Of a DNA stretch of 64,000 bases, positions 32,630-46,372 are shown piece after piece (position 1 is the stretch's first letter; every line of letters begins with the position of its first letter). The position numbers were made by a program, and so were the translations under genes. The notes under the pieces are model-generated. The model saw only the letters and a list, made by a program, of their open reading frames with translations. It did no database searches and was not told where the DNA came from. The stretch is from Panulirus ornatus (lineage: Eukaryota > Arthropoda > Malacostraca > Decapoda > Palinuridae): NCBI RefSeq assembly GCF_036320965.1, contig NC_092225.1, forward strand, positions 53,940,868 to 54,004,867, read 5' to 3'.

Positions 32630-34741
32630 CGCTCTCTATCTGAATCACAGACGATGTATTAGCGCGTTCTTTCGCAGTTCCCATCGTGAATTTACCTTTA
32701 AGACATGCATGGGGACAATGTTTGGTCTGTCCAACGCAGGAACGCATTTGTGAGTGGAAAGCCTCATGCTCACTAGCTGTCCACTGTTTAATGTTGCGTC
32801 CCTAATCTTATCTGTATTAGCACACAGGGGATTTATACGACTATGACCCAGACGTTGTTCCAAGAAGTAAATTAATTATAATTCCCGGTTGGACTTATTT
32901 CTATAAACAACCATAAAAACGTGAGTGATAACGGATATTTAGATGTATAATCTAGTTCAACCAATAACGACCATGTTGAATTTATGAATATCACTGTAAT
33001 TCAGCGAAAGCGAAGGCAGGTGTTACTATGGGAAGACACACACAGGGGAAAATGCTTAAAAAGCTCACTACGAACGAGATGCAGAGTTCTTATTCACTCC
33101 TCGCTCTGCAAGGAGAACAGCATATTAAACTTATACAAAAAAGAAATTAAGATACAATACAAAATATCATCATGTTTATGTCGTACCCAAGTTTGTTAAA
33201 GACTTACCTAGTGAGAAATAATACCCGAGCTTTGCAAACTTGCGATTTGAAATGATTCTATGGAATCCGTGTTTCAGATTGTTGCCCCGGTAACGCCTTA
33301 TTTGCACTGTGATCATTCATGGTGTAATTGTACACGAAAATCAATGACATTCCTTGGATACCTTTGCTTAACTTCATCAGGGACATTTTAGTATACGTAG
33401 GCAGTTAATGTCCCTCAGAACTGCCAAGAAATGTCAAGAGAATGAATAAATTAAGATTACGTAAACATTTCCGACACATTCGGGAGTAACAAAAGAAAGA
33501 CAAAAAAGTTACTCGCCATTGCTAAAGTAAACACTACCTCATTATTCGCTTCCACTTGGGTCACTCTCTGATGATGAGGGCCTGGTCGGCGCGGCCTCCA
33601 GTGTCATGGTTTACGATCTGTGTTTCATGATACAAACAAATCCAGACTACTGTTTCCAGGGTCTTTACGCGAGAGATTAGCCCGCCACTGCCGCATGCTG
33701 AGTATTGACGCACTTCACGTGTATTTTGCCGCACTATAGCCCGGCCTGACGCACCAGAGCCCCCGTTTTCGTTGACACATGCGCTCATATCAGAGGACTC
33801 GGACGTTGATGAATGGTGTTATAATACGATATGTAGCATTTTATTGAGTCCATAAATGAGAAGAACAGTGTTATGGACAAGACCTGAAGTAACTGCATTT
33901 TTATCTATCGATATACCAGCTCTCGAGTTGTGTTGTGTTGTTGTTTGGATCAGCTGTTTAGTAACGGCCGGTCCCTTGTGGTTTACACCTGTTCGTCGAG
34001 TTTCTGTTGGTTGTGATGGAATGGTGCCATTAAAAGAGAAAGCCATGAGGCAGTTTTCCTGTCATGTAACTTGCATGTAACACACATATTCTTCCCTCAT
34101 CTTAATAACATTTTTGGCGCCGACATTGAAAAAGCTGTACATACACGATGGAATCCGTGCAAGGAATCTAAGATAAATGGATGGAAATCCATATTCTAAG
34201 CCTGGGTGCTAACCTGCCTCCCCGGAGCTGCCAAGGTCCGTCCACCCCCGCTGACACAGCAACCAGTACTGACTGAGTTGCTGCACCACCAACCACGTCC
34301 CGGTAACGCCTCCGCCGCTGCCGCTTCACCTGCACACCAGCAGTTCTCACACATCCTGCAGCTGGACACCCGGGTACCCAAGTTTCCATTGGTTACATTA
34401 CTCAGCCCAACTGCCGTGCACAAACAAGTAGATGTAGGGAAGTGGGTCAGACTAACACCATCCTTATGGATGTTACCAACTTGAGATGTGCTTTAAAGAA
34501 GTTTTACTTTTGAGGATTATACCAAAACATGTAGACAAATTGTATATTACCTTTGTACGTATAATAGGAGACATTATTTCTACTCCCCCTCTCCCACGAG
34601 TATTTTGTATATTTGTATATATGTCATTTCGCAGAAAAGGATTAAACTTGTCCGAAATGCTCAACGAAGTATTGGAACGTAGGGAGAGATATGGTCAGGC
34701 CGAACCAAGGATATCAACCGATATCTCTTGCTTGGTATAGA

Positions 34742-34742
<1 letters not shown>
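32451..34742. other. No recognisable gene
   Basis: It holds (GA)n at 32573-32626 with gtgtgt interruption. Frames at 33561-33788 minus, 33819-34046 minus and 34206-34484 plus have ordinary-looking composition but no motif that I recognise. Cellular exons cannot be excluded. Confidence 0.4.

Positions 34743-34814
<72 letters not shown>
34743..34814. repeat. (TA)n microsatellite
   Basis: It abuts the 3' end of a minus-strand LINE-B copy. Confidence 0.98.
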
Positions 34815-34815
<1 letters not shown>

Positions 34816-34816
<1 letters not shown>

Positions 34817-36460
34817 GTCTTTTAATACTTTGTCGCTGTCTCCAGCTTAGAGAGGTAACGCAAGGAAGCAGACGAAAGAATGGCCCAACCCACCCGCATA
34901 CACATGTATATACATACACGCCCACACGCGCACATATATATACCTATACATTTCAACGTATACATACTTATACACACACAGACAAATACATATATACACA
35001 AGTACATATTCATACTTGCTGCCCTCAGCCATTCTCGTCGCCACCCCGCCACATATGAACCCCCTCCCCCCGCACGCGCGCGAGGTAGCGCTAGGAAAAG
35101 ACAACAAAGGCCACATCCGTTCACACTCAGCCTCTAGCTGTCATGTGTAATGCACCGAAACCACAGCCCCCTTTCCACATCTAGGCCCAACAAAACTTTC
35201 CATGGTTTACCCCAGACACTTCACATTCCCTGGTTCTATCCACGTTCTATATCACGTCGACCCCGGTATACCACACCGTTCCAATTCACTCTATTCCTTG
35301 CACGCCTTTCACCCTCCTGCATGTTCAGGCCCCGATCGCTCAAGATCTTTTTCACTCCATCCTTCCACCTCCAATTTGGTCTCCCACTTCTCGTTCCCTC
35401 CACCTATGACACATATATCCTCTTTGTCAATCTTTCCTCACTCATTCTCTCCATGTGACCAAACCATTTCAATACGCCCTCTTCTGCTCTATCAACCACG
35501 CTCTTTTTATTATCACATCTTTCTCTTACCCTTTCATTGCTTACTCGATCAAACCACCTCACACTACATATTGTCCTCAAACATCTTATTTCCAACACAT
35601 CCACCCTCCTCCGTACAACCCTATCTATAGCCCACGCTTCGCAACCATATAACACATAACAATATAACCATATAACAAACACCTAAGTCACGCATCTTCT
35701 GCCTTTTTTAAAACCAGAGCTCCTCCCCAATCTGATTTTATGTACATGTCTTTACTTTCGTAATCATTAGGCTTTCTTACAGCTTACTAGGTACACTGAA
35801 CAGACCTATACTTGAATACTCATCTTTATTCCCCTTAACAATCCTCAGGCGCCTCACCATGATCCATGCATACGTTGAATATCCTTACCAGCCAATCAGT
35901 GACACGATCACCCCCTTTCCTGATAGATTCAACAGCAATACCATCCACTCCAGTCGTCATGCCACATTTCTTCCTACGCAAGGCTTTCTCCACCTCTTCA
36001 CTCTTCACCAAATCACTCCCCATGACTATCTCACTTCGCATACCATCCTGATCCAAACACCCTACATCTACCACCCAGTCATCAAACACATTCAGCAGTC
36101 CTTCAGGATACTCAGTTTATCTCTTTCTCACTTTATCACGACCTGTTACCCATTTCCCTTTTGTCCCCTTCACTGATGTTCCTACATGTTCTCTTCTTTC
36201 TCGTTCATTATTAACCTCCTTCCAAAACATCTTTTTTTTTTTTTCCTCCCTAAAGTTTACGGATACTCGTTCACCCCATCTCTCTTTTTCAGCCCCCTGC
36301 GCTTTTTTCTTGACCTCATTCCGCTTTCTCTTATACATCCCCTAATCATGTGCACTTGTTCCCTGTCTTTCAGTACCGCCCAAACGCCTCTCTTTTCTCT
36401 ATCATTAGCAACTTCCTCATTCCGCCACTCATTACCCTTTCTAATCTACTTACCTCATCC
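34816..36460 (-). mobile_element. LINE-B copy with internal deletion of the RT core
   Basis: On the minus strand, 36460-35826 matches the linker and RT-start region of copy 1 (4350-4910), including KSEEVEKALRRKKCGMTTGVD and RIFNVCMDHGEAPEDC. 35655-35250 matches the C-terminal domain (LYGCEAWAIDRVVRRRVDVLE, WFGHMERMSEERL), followed by a full 3' UTR to 34816. The whole catalytic RT is missing. About 180 bp of other sequence (35656-35825) replaces it, and an ~19-bp aacaatataaccatataac-type duplication marks the joint. Several stops remain in the linker. Confidence 0.85.
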
Positions 36461-36639
36461 CTTCTGAAACGAACGATAATCTTCCAGAAAACGAAGTTGT
36501 ATCCGGCAGGAGAACACCACTTTGCAGGACCGTATGATACTTGGGTGGATGACCCTCATCGTTACAGTCATAGTAGTAGCGTCGGTTGCTGTGGTGTTCA
36601 AATGATATCTAGAAGACTGAGCCTTTGACTCGCCATCAG

Positions 36640-37600
36640 CTTTCGTCGGCCGAAATCATCACAGATACGTTAGCCGTGAGGCGAAGTGTTTCCTTAGTCA
36701 CAGAAAGTGTGACAACTTTTCCTCTTCTGACATGTCTTTTTGGCCCGAGGCCACAAGTACCACTTACAACTTTAGTCGTTTTCAGTTTCATTTACGATTT
36801 TCTTTTTTTTTTTTTTTTTTGCCTTCATCTCTCCTCCAACTCCACCTTGGATGACTAAAATTCCCACAGCCCCTGATGCACTTCTCACCAAACCTAAGCC
36901 CATTTCTGTAATATCTTCTCTCGCAACCTCAGAAGCGCTTCTTTTTATGGTCACAGTCAAGACCTGTGGACCAGACTCTTCTTGTGTCCTGAGGGAGTGT
37001 GTGCCTCTGAACACTGTGCTTGCTTGTCTGCTTCGCCTCATTCAGATGGAAAGGCTGACTTTCCCCTCCCTTTTACCTCCCGTCCTGTTGCTTTGACGTC
37101 CACTGTCCTCACTCAGTCTTTGCATTTGTCCTCCGCTCCCATTTCTGTAGATATACCCGGTCATCATAACAGGCTTTCGCAAGGCATGATTGACTGGTGA
37201 TATCTTTTCATACGTTACTCAAGTTTAGTCATTCTCTCTTCGAGACTTGTAAGAATCCTGTGTAGTAGCCCTTGATGTATAGAACGTTTCTGACAGAGTG
37301 TGACATCGGGCTCTTATCTTTTGACTTACGTCTGTCTTCCCTCACCTTGTTCTCATATATCTATCTTCCTCTCTGGCCGGTGTATCTTGTAATCGTTGAT
37401 TGATCATCCACTCTCTGTGGACTGCTATTTTCCCTCAGGACTTTGTCCTATTTCTTACGCTCTTCTCCTTTCATTTATTGGCTTCCTTTCTACATTCCTC
37501 AATTTCTTTCAAATGTTTCTATTTTCTCTTATGTGATCTTTCATCTCGTTACGGTCACCTGTCTGAACTTTTACCTAACCGGGATACATTGCTGGGAAAG
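36640..37600 (+). pseudogene. Jockey/CR1-like LINE reverse transcriptase, decayed
   Basis: Motifs appear in order in changing frames. KTCGPDSSCVLREC and VLACLLRL lie near 36960-37040, RPVALTST near 37080, GFRKA and TGDIFSYVTQV near 37170-37215, LRDL-ESCVVALDV near 37240 (motif A region), and PQDFVLFLTLFSFH near 37433 (motif B to C). The expected YADD box is not preserved. Stops are frequent. The protein would be the RT of a non-LTR element of the same general type as the fragment at 11.0-11.5 kb. No LINE-B similarity is seen. Confidence 0.65.
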
Positions 37601-38149
37601 CTGCATTCCAGTTAAGTTCATAGCTTCCAGAATACGTGATCTTCCTCGGAACTTTTCTGTCTGCTGTTCATATCTCTGTGGTGCCATCACTCAGTTAACA
37701 TCCTTGTTATCACGGTGATATTTAGTCTTTTATCTTGGACGTCCACCCGTTCATTACACAAAGACCAAAGTTTGCATCTGAATAACTGGATAGTCTGCTC
37801 AGACGCTGAGGCTTCTTCGTTTACGAACAGCTGCTCCCACTGTCAGGGCTGGGTTGTGCATTTTGGTTGTCTACAGTGCCACTCCAACGTCTGGGTCGGC
37901 TGTAGGTCTACGAACTCAACTTTTGACAGAAGAGTTTTAGCCATCCTATAAATCATTTCTCCAAGTCTGACCTTAACATCTAATCCGCTTTTCCTGAGCT
38001 TTTTTTGTTCTCTCTTTCTCTCTTCTACGGATGTTACTTGGGTTTCTGCTCTCGAGAGTTGGCTGCCAGTGTTCGCCCTACCCTCCACCCCACCCCGTCA
38101 CCTAGACCATGCAATGCTCGGTAAGCCCAAAGCTCCCACATCACTTGGT
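37601..38149. other. No recognisable gene; possible LINE remainder
   Basis: A 78-codon plus frame at 37715-37951 and an 81-codon minus frame at 37843-38088 have ordinary composition but no motif that I can place. They may belong to the preceding LINE. Confidence 0.35.
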
Positions 38150-39098
38150 TCCGTACCGTCGTGCTCAAGGATCGTACCGTCGTGTTCAAGGATCGCACCG
38201 TCGTGTTCAAGGATCGTATCGTCGTGCTCAAGGATTGTATCGTCGTGTTCAAGGGTCGTACCGTCGTGCTCAAGGATTGTATCGTCGTGTTCAAGGGTCG
38301 TACCGTCGTGCTCAAGGATCGTACCGTCGTGTTCAAGGATCGCACCGTCGTGTTCAAGGATCGTATCGTCGTGCTCAAGGACCGTATGTCGTGTTCAAGG
38401 GTCGCACCGTCGTGCTCAAGGATCGTACCGTCGTGTTCAAGGATCGCACCGTCGTGTTCAAGGATCGTATCGTCGTGCTCAAGGATCGTATCGTCGTGTT
38501 CAAGGGTCACACCGTCGTGCTCAAGGATCGTACCGTCGTGTTCAAGGATCGCACCGTCGTGTTCAAGGATCGTATCGTCGTGCTCAAGGACCGTATCGTC
38601 GTGTTCAAGGGTCGCACCGTCGTGCTCAAGGATCGTACCGTCGTGTTCAAGGATCGCACCTTCGTGTTCAAGGATCGTATCGTCGTGCTCAAGGATCGTA
38701 TCGTCGTGTTCAAGGGTCGCCCCGTCGTGCTCAAGGATGGTACCGTCGTGTTCAAGGATCGCACCGTCGAGTTCAAGGATCGTATCGTCGTGCTCAAGGA
38801 TCGTATCGTCGTTTTCAAGGATCGTATCGTCGTGCTCAAGGATCGTACCGTCGTGTTCAAGGATCGCACCGTCTTGCTCAAGGATCGTTCCGACGTGCTC
38901 AAGGATCGTATCGTCGTGTTCAAGGGTCGCACCGTCGTGCTCAAGGATCGTACCGTCGTGTTCAAGGATCGTATCGTCGTGCTTAAGGATCGTACCGTCG
39001 TGTTCAAGGATCGTATCGTCGTGCTCAAGGATCGTACCGTCGTGTTCAAGGGTCGCACCGTCTTGCTCAAGGATCGTTCCGACGTGCTCAAGGAGTCA
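38150..39098. repeat. 21-bp minisatellite, 105-bp higher-order repeat, open in nearly all frames
   Basis: About 45 units of the type cgtcgtgttcaaggatcgta are arranged. Unit variants (gctc or gttc; gga or ggg; tcgtac, tcgcac or tcgtat) recur in a five-unit order, so the real period is 105 bp over most of 38150-38800. Because 21 is divisible by three and the unit has no stop on either strand, all three plus frames stay open for 300 codons or more and one minus frame is open apart from a short gap. Seven-residue repeats such as VVFKDRT result. I read this as non-coding DNA. Confidence 0.95.
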
Positions 39099-39239
39099 AA
39101 ATAAACATCAAGGCACGCTCTCACAACAGCGATTACCATAACGGCTCGTGGTCCGCTGATGCTGATGTGACATACATCGTAATTATTTCACTACTGCTGT
39201 TTTTGTTATTGTCGTCACTACTTCTCTCACTAGTCCTGC

Positions 39240-39248
39240 TGCTGCTGT

Positions 39249-39299
<51 letters not shown>

Positions 39300-39549
39300 A
39301 ACTACTACTACTGCTGCTAGTACTACTACTACTACTACTACTACTACTACCACTACTACTACTACTATTTATACTTCTGCTACTACTATCACTTGATTGC
39401 AGCTACATATACAGTAATCGTTAGTGCCAGTACTAAGTCCACCACCACCTACTCCTACTACTACTACTACTCCTACCACTACTACTACCACTGCTATCTC
39501 TTTTTACTACTACCAGTACTATTACTACCACTACCACCGCTACTATTAG

Positions 39550-39633
<84 letters not shown>

Positions 39634-39660
39634 CACCACTACTACTACTACATCCCCTTC
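39240..39660. repeat. (CTA)n trinucleotide-rich tract
   Basis: Two long CTA/TAC runs (39248-39370 and 39545-39650) are separated by a less regular stretch with ccaccac variants. Confidence 0.95.
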
Positions 39661-39924
39661 ATCACATATATAACCACCAGTCACTCAGCTGTGACCCAAC
39701 CTTAATATTAACTTGAATAAAACATCCTGTCTGTGGATGCATGACTTTCGCATGATAATCAAACCGATACAATTAGACGCAAGCGAAACACGAGGCTGTA
39801 CAATGAATGCAGAGTACAGTACTCAGCGTTACTGGGCTTGGATTTCAATGTCCTAAATACAAGTAACAAGGTCAAAGCTTGACATATTACAGGACGTGAT
39901 ACTTAGTACTGTGATATATCCACT

Positions 39925-40025
39925 GACTGTTATATTTCTCTCTTGTGTCTCCCCTGATGATGTGATGATTACACGAAAGTGCACTTGGGAACTTATCGTG
40001 TTTCATTTTCCCCGTGGACTCATAG

Positions 40026-40027
<2 letters not shown>
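39925..40027 (+). mobile_element. Penelope-like element, 3' tip
   Basis: A ~100-bp copy of the PLE 3' end, from ctgttatatttctctcttg to gactcataggaata, directly followed by (TA)n. It includes the hammerhead-like core. The 5' part is missing. Confidence 0.8.
39950..39990 (+). ncRNA. Hammerhead-ribozyme-like motif in PLE tip
   Basis: CTGATGA at 39954-39960, 14 nt for stem II, GAAA at 39975-39978, then a short AGT/ACT stem III. The putative cut is between T39986 and G39987, and GGGA (39987-39990) pairs with TCCC (39950-39953). Stem II could form UGUGA with UUACA through one G-U pair. As in the 1.9-kb copy, an extra C precedes GAAA. Confidence 0.5.

Positions 40028-40096
<69 letters not shown>
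40028..40096. repeat. (TA)n microsatellite
   Basis: Directly follows the PLE 3' tip. Confidence 0.98.
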
Positions 40097-40103
<7 letters not shown>

Positions 40104-40299
40104 GTTAGATAGATAGATAGATAAAACCACAGGAGAAACTCAGGTCAGTGTGGAATAAATCAAGCAAAACTTACAAATCAGGTCATAACTGGTCGATTGG
40201 TCTGGATCCCTTTATATCCCTGATTGACAGGTAGGTCAGGTCACACCAGTTCAGCTGGACAGAATCCTCTCGCCCCCCAAATGTCATATTACCAGCTCA

Positions 40300-40690
40300 C
40301 GGTGAAAGTGGCCATAGGACATGGTGATCCCTTGATCATAGGTTTTAGAAATCGTACCAGATTGGATTATCTTTCTCTCTAAAGCAGATCTAACTTGATG
40401 GTGTGGAAGACAGTATTCCACTCAACTGTGATGGTCGTCCTTAGTTTTATGTTGGAACAAGGCGTTATTTTCTTGACCACTCCTAACGTACGCTGGTTAT
40501 CTCTGGTGTTGAAGCCTCTTTGTGTTTGACCAATGTAATGCGTCTCACAACCTCTACATTCAATCTTATATACACATCCAGCCATGTCTTTAGGGCGGCT
40601 GTTCTTGACTAGGCTGGTTTTTATGAGGATGCAATTATAACATCTTTTTTTTTGTTTTTTAAGTGGCACAGTGTCCCCCTCCCCCCCCAA
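40300..40690 (-). pseudogene. Penelope-like element GIY-YIG endonuclease fragment
   Basis: The minus frame (stop at 40379) reads CYNCILIKTSLVKNSRPKD, then AGCVYKIECRGCETHYIGQT and QRGFNTRDNQ. This matches the GIY-YIG pattern of PLEs: VY in place of GIY, a C-x-x-C knuckle, intact YIG, and R in the FxxR helix. It continues past a stop with RERKIIQS-like residues. The RT upstream is absent. The domain would nick DNA for target-primed insertion. It is on the opposite strand from the tip at 39925 and so belongs to a separate insertion. Confidence 0.75.
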
Positions 40691-40744
40691 AAAAAAAAAA
40701 AAGAATAGTCATTGTAAGGAAGAACTAAGCTCTTATTTCTGTTA

Positions 40745-41064
40745 TCTTTATCTTCCTGTCTAATCTGTGGAACAGTGTAAGATTTCTTCCTTGCTGTGCA
40801 CTATGATAATGATAATAATGATAATGATAATGATAATAGTGATAATGATAATGATAATAATGATAATGATAATAATAATAATTGTCTTCCTGTCTAATCT
40901 GTGGAACAGTGTAAGATTTCTTCCTTGATGTGTACTATAATAATGATAATAATAATAATGATAATAATGATAATGATAATAATAATAATAATTTTCTTCC
41001 TGTCTAATCTGTGGAAGTGTAAGATTTCTTCCATGATGTGTACTATATAATAATAATAATAATG

Positions 41065-41114
<50 letters not shown>

Positions 41115-41128
41115 GATAATTATTACTA

Positions 41129-41190
<62 letters not shown>
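40745..41190. repeat. Triplicated block with growing AAT/GAT repeats and an AAT-ATT hairpin
   Basis: A ~50-bp segment (cttcctgtctaatctgtgga to gtgtaagatttcttcc) occurs at about 40752, 40886 and 40995, each followed by an AAT/GAT microsatellite. After the third, (AAT)n at 41050-41112 switches near 41120 to (ATT)n until 41188, so the two halves are complementary and could fold back. Confidence 0.93.
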
Positions 41191-44109
41191 GGACTGTGCC
41201 TGCTTGTGTTTACACTGTGAGTGACAAGTCACCTTCGGCCAAGTTTATGTTATCGTTGATGGAAGAAAATACGTGTAATTACATTGAAGAATATTAGAGT
41301 CCCTTAGAAGCCCATGCTTTCCCTGCTGCTTGTCGTAGCGCAATTTGCGAGTGCAGGATTCCCTGGGTAAGGGGTTCTGGGGTTAATACAACGATAAGCA
41401 CTGGCGCCCACGGAAATATTTACGTGCGTGGGGTATCGCAAAACGTATCTGCAGTGTAGGAGGATCAGCTCCTGCGGTGTGAGGCGAGAGACCTGAAGAA
41501 TATCGTATGTCTGGTTATAAACGCAAACACAAACTTTCAAATTTGATAAAGACTATTACTAATATTCGGATCAATTTTCGCTGCTAAGTATGCATCATAA
41601 TACGTGGTTTGAGGTAGTGCACTTTTTAGTTAAACGTAAGTGTGGGGTGGGCGACCATGGCAATCATCGAAGTTATTGTTAACCTCAGGACACGTACGTA
41701 GTCTAGTCTTCGGCTCCATTAGCTTCGAGGCTGCGTGCGATTCGAGCAGGAGCAGGGTAAAGTGGGTACCTTTGGGATGAGAAGATCCTCCTTGAAGCTG
41801 TATTCTTTCCCGTCTATTGTCTGAGGGTGTTTACATTTATGTTTATATGACATATGGATTTCAGAAGCTAAGTCTCGTGTTGTAACAGGACCACATCTAC
41901 AATATGCCTAAGTGACAGTTACATCAGCTGTGAAGATGTATTTTGAAAGCCTCATAACGTTATACAGATACACCCGATGAGATATATATATAAAAAAAAA
42001 ACACGATGCGTCCTGAAAGAATTATATTGATATATCCATGATTGTAGCTCCCCATAGGAGTTGAAAACAGATCTAGAATATGAGAAGCCAGTACTTGAGT
42101 GCATGAATGACGAGTGTATATGTATTCAGCTGACGTGCTCTTGCATTAATGTTCGCATCAACAAAATATCATTTTCAGCCTACCCCAAATTGCTCTAGCC
42201 CAGCCTTAACCCACATTGACCCATGCTGACCTAAATCAACTATCAAGATTATGGTATTTTTTTTCACTGAAATGTTTTTGTTGCTAAACTAAACGAACCA
42301 GAATGATAATTTCCAGTATCTTTATCAAAGAAATGTTACTATCCAAACCAAATCAGTATGGAATGTTTCAAAATTTTTGTGCCCCTAAACTAAATGAACA
42401 GAATGACATGTTTCGTTATCAAAGTATTTTTCTCGTATTTTTGTTACTGATCTTCATAAACCACAATGATAATTCCCCATTTGTAATGTTACCCACTGAA
42501 CTTTTCTTTTCCTCACCTAACCTAAGCTAACCTAACCTACCACCCAACTAGAATGACTGCGGTCAAACTATATCACACAATGCAGGGTAAATAATATCCA
42601 GGGATGTGTATTGTAGGAATCCAGTGTATTTTGTCACTGACAATGGCAGGATATCAATTTCCGAAGTGTTTGAGCTTGACCAGTCATTCTGGCTAGAAGG
42701 TAGTTTTGGATAGGATAGCAAAAAAAATAGTTCAGTGGTTCATATCATAAATGGGGTACTGATTCATGGAGTAAGAAAATGGTAGGTTAACAGATTTAAC
42801 TAAATGGTACTTCATTGGAAGAATCGATTCTGGGACATCATAACCGAAGAATTCTTCAAGTAAAATGTCGTGTAATTTACAATATTGGTAGCCAGAAAGA
42901 TCTACCGTAAGAATCTCGTTTAATTTGTCATGGATAATAAGGGGTGGGGGGCATTTTTATTTACTCTGAGTTAATGTGACTGATTTTTTTTATTTGCCAA
43001 ATTTTACTTGATTTTTTTTCCTCGTGTCAACCTTGGTGAGTCACAAATAAAACTGTCCTGGTAATTTAGCATTAAAATCACAGTAGAAGTGCTGAGTTGC
43101 TTGAGGTTTTGACCGCAGTCACGAATAGTGAGTTCCATAATCGTAACGTTAACAACCCATGTAAGCAATTGTGCTAGAACACCAGTATACTCGGGCACGA
43201 GAGGTGTTAACAGTCCTCAATTAGTCTTCTTCACCAGTGAAGTTCATGCTGACGTGCAAAGAGACAATATATGAAAATTTACAGCATCATCACATTCATT
43301 TATGTTACCATAAGTTGTTATGGGATCCTCGGAGCATGATGATTGATTTCTCTTGTCAAAGAATCGAAGATTATTTTTTAGTAATGGTATGCTCGTGTTC
43401 AAATGTTTGCGCCCGAACTGTCATTGTGCTTTCCACAGTACATTGCACCATTACTGCTAGACAGAATCATTGAATATCCAGAGTTAATAACGATGTGGAA
43501 CTAAAAAAGAACTCTCAGACTTGTAACAACCAATTTCATGATCACAAAGAAGTGCACCGCACCATTCTAAACATCACACGATGATTCTTATCAATTAGTC
43601 TGTTACTCCTCAAATAATTAAGAAAATGGACGTTATAAAAGAAAACGACTCTATTGTAGCTATAACTATATGATTATTTCTCTATAAGACTTTAGCATAA
43701 CACTTTTAACTAGACCCATCTTATCTCTTGTCTCATAGTGACATATATGGCCACTACATGAAAGGTGCGAAATGTAGTGAGTATGACATATTGGAAAAAT
43801 GTAAAAAGCTTCCCGTAAGTGTCCGTATTAACCTTTCATTTATCGTTTCCGCGGTAGCAAATGACCACCTTGGAAATATATATGTAATGTTGAAATAATT
43901 GTCATATGCGCATAAGAATGATGCAAACAGTTAGACTTAACAAAACAGCTATGAAGATTAAATGATGTGGAAGTCTCTGTTTATCTCCTCAGAGTTTTCG
44001 TTCTGAAATGGCAATATTCAGCACTAGAATTTGAGGATAATCCATACAGGGGGGAATGCCAAGGACCAGGTATGTAAAGACATGATGTTCGACCTTGTAG
44101 CTTCTTATG

Positions 44110-44111
<2 letters not shown>
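41191..44111. other. No recognisable gene
   Basis: AT-rich sequence. A CCTAA-like patch lies at 42515-42542. Frames at 42303-42530 plus, 43004-43198 minus and 43237-43473 plus lack recognisable motifs. Possible intergenic or intronic DNA. Confidence 0.4.

Positions 44112-44191
<80 letters not shown>
44112..44191. repeat. (TA)n microsatellite
   Basis: About 40 TA units at the 3' end of the minus-strand element A. Confidence 0.98.
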
Positions 44192-44193
<2 letters not shown>

Positions 44194-44406
44194 CTATTTT
44201 CCGCGTTAGCGAGGTAGCGCAAGCACAGAGAACTGAGCCTTAGAGGGAAGATCTTCACTTGGCTCTCTTCTCTGTTCCTTCTTTTGGAAAAGTAAAATCT
44301 GGAGGGGAGGATTTCCAGCCCCCTTCTCCCACCCATTTTAGTCGCCTTTTCACGACACGCAGGGAATACGTGGGCAACATTCTTTCTCACCTATCCCTAG
44401 GGATAA
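44192..44406 (-). mobile_element. Element A, near full-length copy
   Basis: In reverse complement it starts tatccctagggataggtg, has ggcgac, ccaaaagaaggaacagag and ends with gcgctacctcgctaacgcgg and the (TA)n tract. It lacks the poly-T run of the 2.3-kb copy. Confidence 0.85.
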
Positions 44407-44444
44407 TATACATATAAATACATATAATATACATATACATATAA

Positions 44445-46028
<1,584 letters not shown>

Positions 46029-46044
46029 TTATTTTTATTCATTT

Positions 46045-46165
46045 ATTTTGCTTTGTCGCTGTCTCTCGCGTTAGCGAGGTAGCTACCTCGCTAACGCGGG
46101 AAACAGACGAAAGAATCGCCCAACCCACCCACACACACATGTATGTACATACACGTCCACACACG

Positions 46166-46167
<2 letters not shown>
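46045..46167 (-). mobile_element. LINE-B 3' end, ~120 bp, with local inverted duplication
   Basis: On the minus strand it holds the last ~120 bp of LINE-B. The usual gcgaggtagcgcaagg reads gcgaggtag followed by its own inverted copy, giving a perfect 32-bp palindrome (46067-46098). The 5' end is cut where acacgcaaatata merges into (TA)n. Confidence 0.8.

Positions 46168-46232
<65 letters not shown>
46168..46232. repeat. (TA)n microsatellite
   Basis: Lies between the truncated LINE-B end and a minus-strand element A. Confidence 0.98.
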
Positions 46233-46235
<3 letters not shown>

Positions 46236-46247
<12 letters not shown>

Positions 46248-46372
46248 CATACTATTCGCTATTTCCCGCGATAGCGAGGTAGCGTTAAGAACAGAGGACT
46301 GGGCCTTTGAGGGAATATCCTCACCTGGCCCTCTTCTCTGTTCCTTCTTTTGGAAAATTAAAAAAAAAAGAA
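46236..46372 (-). mobile_element. Element A, 5'-truncated copy
   Basis: Its reverse complement spans ccaaaagaaggaacagag to cgctacctcgctatcgcggg and the T-rich/A-rich tail. Confidence 0.85.

Noticed and set aside
38069..39141. Frames of 305, 331 and 326 codons as repeat proteins
   Set aside because: All are overlapping phases of one 21-bp array with no stop codon in its unit; no flanking coding sequence supports any of them.
39925..40690. A single PLE spanning the tip, (TA)n and the GIY-YIG fragment
   Set aside because: The tip is on the plus strand and the GIY-YIG frame on the minus strand, so they are separate insertions.
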